DNA of 64,000 bases from Rhodopseudomonas sp. P2A-2r (GTDB taxonomy: Bacteria > Pseudomonadota > Alphaproteobacteria > Rhizobiales > Xanthobacteraceae), in the NCBI RefSeq assembly GCF_026015985.1, contig NZ_CP110389.1, forward strand, positions 3,938,001 through 4,002,000. The letters are read 5' to 3'. The position numbers and the translations under genes are program-made. Shown one piece after another: positions 56,815 through 64,000 of the stretch. The notes under the pieces are model-generated. The model worked only from the letters and a program-made list of their open reading frames with translations, did no database searches and was not told the DNA's origin. Within the stretch, counting starts at the first letter, position 1, and each line of letters begins with the position of its first letter.

Positions 56815-57941
56815 TCAGGCTCCAGCCTTGCGCGGCCGCGCTTCGACGCGCGTCCCGCTCGACAGCAGCAACTGGCCGTCGACCACCACGTCCTCACTGC
56901 CGGAGAGGCCGGAGGAGATCGCCGACAAGCCCTGGAAGGTGCGTTCAACGGTAACCGGCTGAACCTGGGCGACGCCCTCCTTCACCACGAACACGAAGTT
57001 GCCGGTCTGGCTGCGCTGCACCGCGACCGTCGGCACCACCACGCCATCCACGGTGCGCACAATCAGCTTGGTCTGAACGAGAGTCCCAGGCCACAGCGTC
57101 TCATTGCCGTTGTTCATGATGCCCCGCACTGTGACCATGCCGGTGGTGGAGTCCACGCTATTCTCCACCATGGCCACCTTGCCGTCCTCGGAGCGGCCGC
57201 TGTTGGGAATGGTGGCGATCACCGTGGTCGATCCCGCAGCCATGGCCTCGCGGAGATCGCCGAGAATGCGCTGGGGAATCGCGAAGGACACATAGACCGG
57301 CGCCATCTGGTTGATGGTTGCCAGCGGCGCCGTGTCCGCCGGACGAACGAAGTTGCCCACCTTCACGTTGGCGGCGCTGATCCGGCCAGCGAATGGTGCG
57401 CGGATAGTCGTGAAGCTTTTTGCACCCTGAGATTGTCGAGCGCCGACTGGTCGGCCTGGATCGTGCCGGCGAGAATGTCGGACTGGGTTTTGGCGTTGTC
57501 GACATTGACCTGGGTCGTGGCGCCCTTGCCGATCAGGTCGCTGAAGCGCTTGAGGTCGCGTTCTGCGCCGGCGAGCTGCGCGCGATCGCGGGCCAGCGCG
57601 CCTTCGGCCTGCTCGATCTGGGCATCGATCTGGCGCGAATCGAGGGTGAACAGCAGGTCGCCCTCGTTGACCTTGGCGCCGTCCTCGAAATGCACGGAGA
57701 CAATGGTGGTCTCGACGCGGGATTTCAAAGCGACGCTGGAGATCGGCGTCACGGAGCCAATGGAATCCACTTCATAAGGAATCGGTTTGCGTTCGGCCTT
57801 GGCCAGTTCCACCGAAACGACACGAGGGCGCGGCGCCTTCTGGGCTGCCGTATTCCCGGTGGTCCAGGACGATTTTGTCAGATAGGCCGTCAGTGCGACG
57901 GCCCCCAACAGGCCCACGAAGATCCATGTACGTTTCTTCAT
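56815..57941 (-). pseudogene. RND efflux membrane-fusion protein, interrupted by one single-base frameshift
   Basis: Two frames cover one protein of about 375 residues. From ATG 57941 come an N-terminal anchor (TWIFVGLLGAVALTAYL), a lipoyl half (VETTIVSVHFEDGAKVNEGDLLFTLD) and the coiled-coil hairpin (QIEQAEGALARDRAQLAGAE). The second frame supplies the return half and beta-barrel (VKVGNFVRPADTAPLATINQ, PVYVSFAIPQRI, LWPGTLVQTKLIV). Inserting one base in the T5 run at 57417-57421 gives VQKSFTTIRAPFAGRI, the normal linker. It is followed by the pump gene 3 nt later. Confidence 0.9.
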
Positions 57942-58104
57942 CACATCCCACGTCAACCGGTCTGGAGCATCGGGAGCACTCCTCGATTCTCCGTCCCTCA
58001 CAGCGACTTAGTGCGCTTTATGCTTAAAGCGTATCATGCCCCTCCATCCGATGGTATGCCAGCCTGACTTATTTTTGCCATTGTTGTTACCGGAATCCCA
58101 TCCA

Positions 58105-58896
58105 ATGAGAATTGCAACGTGGAACGTGAATTCGGTCCGGCAGCGGCTTGACCATCTATTGACCTGGCTGCGCGATTGCGCGCCAGACGTGGTCTGTCTG
58201 CAGGAGATCAAATGCGTCGACGAGGCATTCCCGCGGGAGGCCATCGAGGCACTCGGCTACAACGTGGTCACCCACGGCCAGAAAACTTTTAACGGGGTCG
58301 CGCTGCTCTCGAAGTATCCGCTCGAGGAAGCAAATCCGGGGCTGGCCGGCGACGCCGAGGATTTGCACGCTCGCTTCATCGAAGGCGTGGTGTCGCTGAA
58401 ATCGGGCGTGGTGCGCGTCGCCTGTCTGTATCTGCCCAACGGTAATCCGGTTGAGACCGAGAAATACCCCTATAAGCTGAAATGGATGTCGCGGCTGCAC
58501 GACTACGCGCAGCAACGGTTGAAGACCGAAGAGCCGCTGATCCTGGCTGGTGACTTCAACGTGATCCCTGCGGCGGCTGACGTCCACAACCCCGCCGCCT
58601 GGGCCAATGATGCGCTGTTCAAGCCGCAGACCCGCGAAAGCTTCCAGGCCCTGCTCGGTCTCGGCCTCACCGACGCCCTGCGCGCCGTCACCGACGAGCC
58701 CGGCCAGTACACGTTCTGGGACTACCAGGCCGGCGCCTGGCAGAAGAACTGGGGCATCCGCATCGACCATCTCCTGCTATCGCCGCAGGCCAGCGACCGG
58801 CTCACCAATGTCGGCATCGACAAGTATGTCCGCGCCTGGGAAAAGCCGTCGGACCACGTGCCGGTATGGATTGATCTGGATCTTGAGGTCGCGTGA
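58105..58896 (+). CDS. xthA: exodeoxyribonuclease III (Xth family)
   Basis: A Mg-dependent AP endonuclease and 3'-5' exonuclease of base-excision repair. The 263-residue protein shows the EEP fold: MRIATWNVNSVRQRLDHLL, PDVVCLQEIKCVDEAFP (catalytic Glu), YLPNGNP, LAGDFNVIPAAADV (metal-binding Asp-x-Asn), FWDYQAGAWQKNWGIRIDHLLLS and KPSDHVPVW with the general-base His. ATG 58105 starts the conserved core; the 23 codons upstream are dropped. It diverges from the efflux pair. Confidence 0.94.
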   Translation: MRIATWNVNSVRQRLDHLLTWLRDCAPDVVCLQEIKCVDEAFPREAIEALGYNVVTHGQKTFNGVALLSKYPLEEANPGLAGDAEDLHARFIEGVVSLKSGVVRVACLYLPNGNPVETEKYPYKLKWMSRLHDYAQQRLKTEEPLILAGDFNVIPAAADVHNPAAWANDALFKPQTRESFQALLGLGLTDALRAVTDEPGQYTFWDYQAGAWQKNWGIRIDHLLLSPQASDRLTNVGIDKYVRAWEKPSDHVPVWIDLDLEVA

Positions 58897-58931
58897 GTTG
58901 ATCGCGCGCGGCCTGATCCACAGACGCAGCT

Positions 58932-59069
58932 GTTATCGCCCGGCTTGACCGGGCGACCCAGTATTCCGTGAAGGAATTGGGAAAATACGAAGACAACTGC
59001 CAGCAGTGTCGAAATCCAAACTGAAGCCGGCGTTTACTGGGTCACCCGGTCAAGCCGGGTGACGACAAC
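58932..59069. repeat. bipartite palindromic element, family C (second copy)
   Basis: Hairpins TCGCCCGGCTTGACCGGGCGA (left) and its counterpart TCACCCGGTCAAGCCGGGTGA (right) have GACCCAGTA and TACTGGGTC boxes facing each other over a spacer of about 75 nt. It lies between xthA and the convergent Sel1-repeat gene; compare 28126-28228. Confidence 0.85.
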
Positions 59070-59094
59070 CGAGCCCGAGGCGCTTTCCCCAGCC

Positions 59095-59913
59095 TCAGTC
59101 CTTGCGGCCCTGCACCCAGTGCTCGAGCATCTGCAGCGCCATGGCGCGGTCGTCTTCGGAGGCCTTGGCGATCGCCTTGTTGTAGCTGTCCTTGATCCAG
59201 GTCTCGTCCGGCGCAGCGCTGTCGCGCGCCAGCGTCAGCCACATCAGGCCGCGCGCCGCCTGCCTGGGCAGTTGTTCGCCGTTGAAAAGCATCTGGCCGA
59301 GCATGGCCTGGGCCTGGTGCTGGCCCTTTTGCGCGGCAAGGCCGAGCCAGCGCGCGCCATACTTGGTGTCGCGCGGCGCGCCGATGCCCTTGAGGTACAG
59401 GCGGGCCAGATCGTATTGCGCATCGGCATTGCCGAAATAGGACGCGGCATAGGAGAACATCTCGCGCGCCCGCTCGGTGTCGACCTTGACCTTGGAATTC
59501 GGAATGCCGTCGAGGTAGTAGCGGCCTAGCGCCACAAAGGCGTTGGCGACGATCGCCGCCTGCGGCGCCGACGGGCTATCCTCGGCGTGCGCATTGGCGA
59601 TGCGGCTGAAATATTCGAAGGCGCGCAGGTCGTCCTGCATCACGCCGTTGCCGTCGGCATACATCCGGCCGAGCTTCCACTGGGCGATCGGGTGACCGCC
59701 TTCGGCGGCATATTGCAGGGCAGTCAGCTGGGTCGAATTATCCGAGGGGGCCGCCTTCTTCAAGGCGGCGGCGGTACCGGACTGCGCCGATACCACCGGG
59801 ATCGCCGTATCCGTGCCGTTCACCGCGGCGCCATCAAAGGCGGACGCGGGACCGGCCACAGCTGCGGCTCCCAAAGCAAACGCTACAAGAATGATACGCC
59901 TAGATGTCCGCAT
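59095..59913 (-). CDS. secreted Sel1-repeat protein, possibly ExoR-like
   Basis: A 272-residue protein with a signal peptide ([20 protein letters not shown]) and at least four Sel1-like TPR units ([77 protein letters not shown]). Size, signal peptide and repeats resemble ExoR, the periplasmic repressor of the ExoS-ChvI system in Sinorhizobium and Agrobacterium. Sequence alone cannot prove that role, and the cognate ExoS/ChvI genes are not here. Its ATG overlaps the ilvD stop by 14 nt. Confidence 0.75.
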   Translation of the reverse strand: MRTSRRIILVAFALGAAAVAGPASAFDGAAVNGTDTAIPVVSAQSGTAAALKKAAPSDNSTQLTALQYAAEGGHPIAQWKLGRMYADGNGVMQDDLRAFEYFSRIANAHAEDSPSAPQAAIVANAFVALGRYYLDGIPNSKVKVDTERAREMFSYAASYFGNADAQYDLARLYLKGIGAPRDTKYGARWLGLAAQKGQHQAQAMLGQMLFNGEQLPRQAARGLMWLTLARDSAAPDETWIKDSYNKAIAKASEDDRAMALQMLEHWVQGRKD

Positions 59914-61632
59914 AACACTGTTTCTCGTGCGCCCCGCCCGGATGGGTGACGGCACCATCGACCGCCGGTCCAACCTGCTGGGCATATTTCCAAAGCGCAC
60001 CGGTCGTGTGGTCTGTCGCACGCGGCTTCCATTTGGTCTTGCGCTCGGCCAATTCCGCGTCAGTCAATTTTACGTTAAGTGTGCCGTTGTCTGCGTCGAT
60101 CTCGATGATGTCGCCATCTGCGAGCAAAGCGATCGGGCCGCCGATGGCGGCTTCAGGGCCGACATGGCCGATGCAGAAGCCACGGGTGGCACCGGAGAAA
60201 CGACCGTCAGTGATCAGGGCGATCTTGCCGCCCATGCCCTGCCCGGTCAGGGCTGCCGTGGTCGAGAGCATCTCGCGCATGCCGGGACCGCCGCGCGGCC
60301 CCTCATAGCGAATCACGAGGACTTCGCCCTCTTTGTAGGTCTTGCTCTTCACCGACTCGAACGCATCTTCCTCGCGGTCGAAGCAGCGCGCAGGTCCGGT
60401 GAATTTCAGGTTGGACATGCCGGCGACCTTCACGATCGCGCCCTCCGGAGCCAGATTCCCTTGAGTCCGACAACGCCACCGGTGACGGTGATCGGCTTGT
60501 CGGCAGAACGAACGACGTCCTGGTGGGGATTCCATTTCACGTTCTTCAAATTCTCCGCAATCGTACGGCCGGTAACGGTCAGGCAATCGCCGTGCAGGTA
60601 GCCGTGATCGAGCAATGTCTTCATCAGCAACGGTATGCCGCCAACTTCAAACATGTCTTTGGCGACATAACGGCCACCCGGTTTCAAATCCGCGACATAG
60701 GGTGTCTTTTTGAAGATTTCCGCCACGTCAAACAGGTCGAACTTGATACCGCACTCGTGCGCGATGGCTGGCAGATGCAGTGCAGCATTGGTCGAGCCGC
60801 CGGACGCGGCAACGACGGCAGCAGCATTCTCCAGGGCTTTGCGGGTGACGATGTCGCGCGGCCGGATGTTGCGCGCGATCAGCTCCATCACCTTCTCGCC
60901 GGCAGTGGTGCAGAACGCATCGCGGATCTCATAGGGCGCAGGCGCCCCGGCGGAATAGGGCAGCGCCAGACCGATCGCTTCCGATACCGTCGCCATGGTG
61001 TTGGCCGTGAACTGGGCGCCGCAGGCGCCGGCCGACGGACAGGCCACGCGCTCGATCTCGTCGAGATCCTCGTCGGACATCTCGCCGACCGAATGCTTGC
61101 CGACCGCCTCGAACATGTCCTGCACGGTGACCTGCTGGCCACGGAAATTTCCGGGCAGGATCGAGCCGCCATAGATGAATATCGAGGGCACGTTGAGCCG
61201 GACCATGGCCATCATCATGCCCGGCAGCGACTTGTCGCAGCCGGCGAGCCCGACCAGCGCGTCATAGGCGTGGCCCCGCATGGTCAGCTCGACCGAGTCG
61301 GCGATGCACTCCCGGGACGGCAGCGACGAACGCATGCCGTCATGGCCCATGGCGATGCCGTCGGTGACAGTGATGGTGCAGAATTCGCGCGGCGTGCCGC
61401 CGGCGGAGGCGACGCCCTTCTTGACGGCCTGGGCCTGACGCATCAGCGAGATATTGCAGGGAGCGGCTTCGTTCCAGCACGACGCCACGCCAACGAACGG
61501 CTGGTGGATCTGCTGGGTGGTCAGCCCCATCGCGTAGAGATAGGAGCGATGCGGCGCCCGCTCCGGCCCTTCCGTCACATGACGGCTGGGCAGGCGCGAC
61601 TTGAGGTTGCTGGCTGGCGTCTTGGCGTCCAT
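59900..61632 (-). pseudogene. ilvD: dihydroxy-acid dehydratase (IlvD), interrupted by one single-base frameshift
   Basis: IlvD dehydrates dihydroxy-acids in valine, isoleucine and leucine synthesis using an Fe-S cluster. Two frames make a protein of about 577 residues. From ATG 61632: MDAKTPASNLKSRLPSRHVT, VASCWNEAAPCN, GLAGCDKSLPGMMMA and CPSAGACGAQFTANTM, all cluster ligands being present, then [13 protein letters not shown]...GVVGLKG. The second frame gives [21 protein letters not shown] to the end, including [12 protein letters not shown] and [15 protein letters not shown]. One extra base in the G3 run (CCC at 60458-60460 on the plus strand) restores VGLKGNLAPEG. The stop overlaps the Sel1 gene start by 14 nt. 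Confidence 0.92.
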
Positions 61633-61921
61633 CTTGAACCCGTTTCCCCGGCCATCTCCCTGAACCCGGAAAATCTTGTGATTTCCCATTGTCTTCGCGA
61701 GCGCCGTGGCCGTTAGCTGACGAAGAATGATTTCACGGAGGCGTGTGGCTAAATAGCGGCGCACGCAAGGGCCGGCGGTGGCACCGGCCAAATGTTGGGG
61801 AACTGTTGCTTGGGCGCAACATTCGTTGCCGCACAGCAACCCTCTGGAATGCGACTAAGGTACAGTCCAAACGACGATGGCCGGCTCGGGAGCCTGCCAT
61901 CGCGACCCGCGCTCGGGTTTT

Positions 61922-63340
61922 CTACATATTCAGGACGCGCCCGTAGGCGTCGAGGACCGCCTCCTTCATCGTCTCCGAAATGGTAGGATGCGGGAAGATG
62001 GTGTGGAAGAGCTCTTCTTCCGTGGTTTCCAGGTTCATGGCCACCACAAACCCCTGGATCAGTTCGGTGACCTCCGCGCCGACCAGATGCGCGCCGAGCA
62101 GCTGCCCGGTCTTCTTGTCGAAGATCACCTTGGCCAGGCCCTGATCTTCGCCCATGGCGATGGCCTTGCCGTTACCGACGAAGGGGAAGCGGCCGACGCG
62201 GATCTCGCGACCGCTCTCCTTGGCCTTGGCCTCGGTGAGGCCGACGGAAGCCACCTGCGGCTGGCAGTAGGTGCAGCCGGGGATCAGCAGCTTGTCCATC
62301 GGATGCGGATGCATTCCCTTGATGGCCTCGACGCAGATCACGCCTTCATGCTCGGCCTTGTGCGCCAGCATCGGCGGCCCCGCGACGTCGCCGATGGCGT
62401 AGATGCCCGGCACGTTGGTCTTGCCATAGCCGTCGATGACGATGCAGCCACGCTCGGTCTTGACCCCGAGCTTCTCCAGGCCAAAGCCCTCGATGTTGCC
62501 GACTACGCCGACCGCGGAAATGACGCGGTCGAATTCCTGGGTCACCGGCTTCTTGCCGTCGTCGATGGTGGCGACGACGCTGTCGGCCTTCTTGTCGAGC
62601 TTCGTCACCTTGGTATTGGCAAGGATCTTGATGCCCTGCTTCTCGAACTGTTTTCGCGCGACGGCGGCGATCTCGGCGTCCTCGACCGGCAGGATCTGCG
62701 GCAGCACCTCGACCACGGTCACTTCGGCGCCCATGGTGCGATAGAACGACGCGAACTCGATGCCGATGGCGCCGGAGCCGACCACCAGCAGCGACTTCGG
62801 CATCCTGTCCGGGTTCATCGCCTCGAAATAGGTCCAGACCAGCTTCTTGTCGGGCTCGAGGCCCGGCAGCGCGCGAGGCCGCGCGCCGGTGGCGACGATG
62901 ATATGCTTGGCAGTATAGGCGCCCGGTCCCAGCGCGCCCTTCGGCGCAGCGGCTTCCGACTTCTTCACCGTGAACTTGCCGGGCGCGTCCAGCATCGCCT
63001 CGCCCCAGATGATCGAGACCTTGTTCTTGTTCATCAGGTATTCGACACCGCCATTGAGGCGCTTCACGACGCCGCGCGAGCGCGCGATCACCGCCTTGAT
63101 GTCGAACGACACGTTGTCCGCCGACAGGCCGTAGTCCTTGGCGTGCTGCATGTAGTGATAGATCTCCGCCGAGCGCAGCAGCGCCTTGGTCGGAATGCAG
63201 CCCCAGTTGTTGCAGATGCCGCCAAGATAGGCCTTCTCGACGATCGCCGTCTTGAAGCCGAGCTGCGCGGCGCGGATCGCGGTGACATAGCCACCGGGGC
63301 CGGAGCCGATGACGACGACGTCGAAGGATGTATCAGCCAT
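61922..63340 (-). CDS. lpdA: dihydrolipoyl dehydrogenase (E3)
   Basis: E3 reoxidises the lipoyl arm of 2-oxoacid dehydrogenase complexes using FAD and NAD+. The 472-residue protein has VVVIGSGPGGYVTAIRAAQL, the redox pair GGICNNWGCIPTKALL, a second nucleotide site LLVVGSGAIGIEFASFYRTM, GIYAIGDVAGPPMLAHKAEHEG, and the C-terminal dimer interface with HTIFPHPTISE (catalytic His). The small membrane-protein gene and an E2 gene precede it on the same strand, so it likely serves that complex. Confidence 0.95.
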   Translation of the reverse strand: MADTSFDVVVIGSGPGGYVTAIRAAQLGFKTAIVEKAYLGGICNNWGCIPTKALLRSAEIYHYMQHAKDYGLSADNVSFDIKAVIARSRGVVKRLNGGVEYLMNKNKVSIIWGEAMLDAPGKFTVKKSEAAAPKGALGPGAYTAKHIIVATGARPRALPGLEPDKKLVWTYFEAMNPDRMPKSLLVVGSGAIGIEFASFYRTMGAEVTVVEVLPQILPVEDAEIAAVARKQFEKQGIKILANTKVTKLDKKADSVVATIDDGKKPVTQEFDRVISAVGVVGNIEGFGLEKLGVKTERGCIVIDGYGKTNVPGIYAIGDVAGPPMLAHKAEHEGVICVEAIKGMHPHPMDKLLIPGCTYCQPQVASVGLTEAKAKESGREIRVGRFPFVGNGKAIAMGEDQGLAKVIFDKKTGQLLGAHLVGAEVTELIQGFVVAMNLETTEEELFHTIFPHPTISETMKEAVLDAYGRVLNM

Positions 63341-63581
63341 GTTGCACTCCGCGCGCCGACCGGCGCTGTCTTGAAATCAAAAATCGACGGATTCCGAATT
63401 CGATCAATCCCGTCGCCGCAAGGATTCCCAGCGCGCAATAGATCAGGAACTGTCCGAGGCTGCGCGCCAGTTGCTCACCGGAATTGTAGGCGTTGTAGAG
63501 GATGTCGTATCCGACCGGATTCAACGCCGCCGCGGCGGCGATCAGCAGCGATATCCAGGGCCATGAAGTTCTGACTTTCAT
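63333..63581 (-). CDS. small two-helix membrane protein
   Basis: An 82-residue protein with two membrane helices (WPWISLLIAAAAALNPV, FLIYCALGILAATGLIEFGI), an Arg-rich C-terminus (RRFLISRQRRSARG) and Tyr/Asn-rich linker (YDILYNAYNSGEQLARSLG). Its stop overlaps the E3 start by 8 nt and its start lies 19 nt after the E2 stop, so translation is probably coupled. It is inserted between E2 and E3 genes; no family recognised, function unknown. Confidence 0.6.
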   Translation of the reverse strand: MKVRTSWPWISLLIAAAAALNPVGYDILYNAYNSGEQLARSLGQFLIYCALGILAATGLIEFGIRRFLISRQRRSARGVQHG

Positions 63582-63600
63582 GAGCCACCGGACCTGAGCC

Positions 63601-64000
63601 TCACACCACCATCATCACGGGATTTTCGATCAGCTTCTTGAAGGCGGTGATCAATTCCGCGCCGAGCGCGCCGTCGATGGCGCGGTGGTCGCAGGACAGC
63701 GTCACGCTCATCATGGTGGCGGCGACAATCTGGCCGTTACGCACGACGGCGCGTTCCTCGCCGGTGCCGACCGCCAGGATCGAGGACTGCGGCGGGTTGA
63801 TCACCGCGGTAAAATCCTTGATGCCGAACATGCCAAGATTGGAGACCGACGACGCGCCACCCTGGTATTCATTGGGCTTGAGCTTCTTGGCCCGGGCGCG
63901 CCCGGCAAGCTCCTTCATCTCGTTGGAGATCGCCGAAATCGACTTGATCTCGGCCTGGCGAATGATCGGCGTGATCAGGCCGAACGGCAACGCCACAGCG
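63601..64000 (-). CDS. pdhC: dihydrolipoyllysine acetyltransferase (E2) of a pyruvate dehydrogenase complex, C-terminal part (partial)
   Basis: Only the last 132 residues are in the window; the frame continues past the right edge. The visible part is the E2 catalytic domain: ALPFGLITPIIRQAEIKSIS, GGASSVSNLGMFGIKDFTAVINPPQSSILAVG and SVTLSCDHRAIDGALGAELI with the active-site DHR-x-x-DG motif. An apparent GTG start at 63996 is internal. The E3 gene follows one small gene later, consistent with a pdh cluster; the pyruvate specificity is inferred from that context. Confidence 0.9.
   Translation of the reverse strand, partial: AVALPFGLITPIIRQAEIKSISAISNEMKELAGRARAKKLKPNEYQGGASSVSNLGMFGIKDFTAVINPPQSSILAVGTGEERAVVRNGQIVAATMMSVTLSCDHRAIDGALGAELITAFKKLIENPVMMVV

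Noticed and set aside
55231..57777. 848-codon antisense frame across the RND pump genes
   Set aside because: Its continuity reflects third-position GC of the pump genes; composition is Arg/Asp/His-rich with no domain.

Overview
The window (about 64-65 % GC by eye) looks like a chromosomal core segment of an alphaproteobacterium of the Bradyrhizobium / Rhodopseudomonas / Nitrobacter group. The evidence is protein similarity to that group, the gene order coaD-cyclophilins-queA-tgt, ssb/uvrA, yajC-secD-secF, nlpD-pcm-surE-serS-tatCBA-scpBA-nagZ-SPOR-argS-dgt, the GTTC-N7-GTTC type SOS boxes, and numerous bipartite palindromic intergenic elements. No rRNA, tRNA, CRISPR array, prophage or intact insertion sequence was seen.

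Layout. 1-3.7 kb: a carrier-protein locus (start of a possible amino acid:carrier-protein ligase, an acyl-CoA-dehydrogenase-fold enzyme, an 81-residue carrier protein) and a divergent two-domain alpha/beta hydrolase with a Cys nucleophile; this is the best candidate for an under-described pathway. 3.7-8.1 kb: minus-strand coaD, two cyclophilins, queA and tgt (the Tgt lacks all three zinc cysteines). 8.4-19.1 kb: gyrA, ssb, an outer-membrane barrel, uvrA, a K+-channel-like gene and small proteins. 19.2-25.1 kb: accessory and hypothetical genes, a (GA)27 microsatellite in a nearly 1-kb gene-poor gap, and a DUF1127 peptide. 25.2-36.2 kb: trmFO, a kinase/ANL fusion, a degenerated locus remnant, homologues of the mitochondrial complex I assembly factors NDUFAF6 and NDUFAF3 beside secF-secD-yajC, an ATPase, nlpD and pcm. 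36.4-51.1 kb: a single-domain response regulator, a GIY-YIG gene cradled in a palindromic element, then surE, serS, tatCBA, scpBA, nagZ, SPOR, argS and dgt. 51.2-64 kb: erpA, a secreted protein with a CxxCH haem motif, an RND efflux pair, xth, a Sel1/ExoR-like protein, ilvD, and the E3 and E2 genes of a 2-oxoacid dehydrogenase.

A pattern across the window: uvrA (twice), ilvD, the efflux membrane-fusion gene, a DUF3597 gene and the 5' end of gyrA each carry an apparent single-base deletion in a short homopolymer. Adding one base to the run restores a full-length conserved protein in every case. Several of these genes are essential or near-essential, so homopolymer undercalling in the assembly is the simplest explanation; affected proteins should be read as probably intact in the organism.

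Functional links. ssb and uvrA each have an SOS box, so the DNA-repair part is probably under LexA control. SecDF-YajC, TatABC and NlpD form an envelope/export block. The palindromic repeats occur in at least four families and often sit between convergent or closely packed genes; one of them encloses a nuclease gene and may be the autonomous form of the family.
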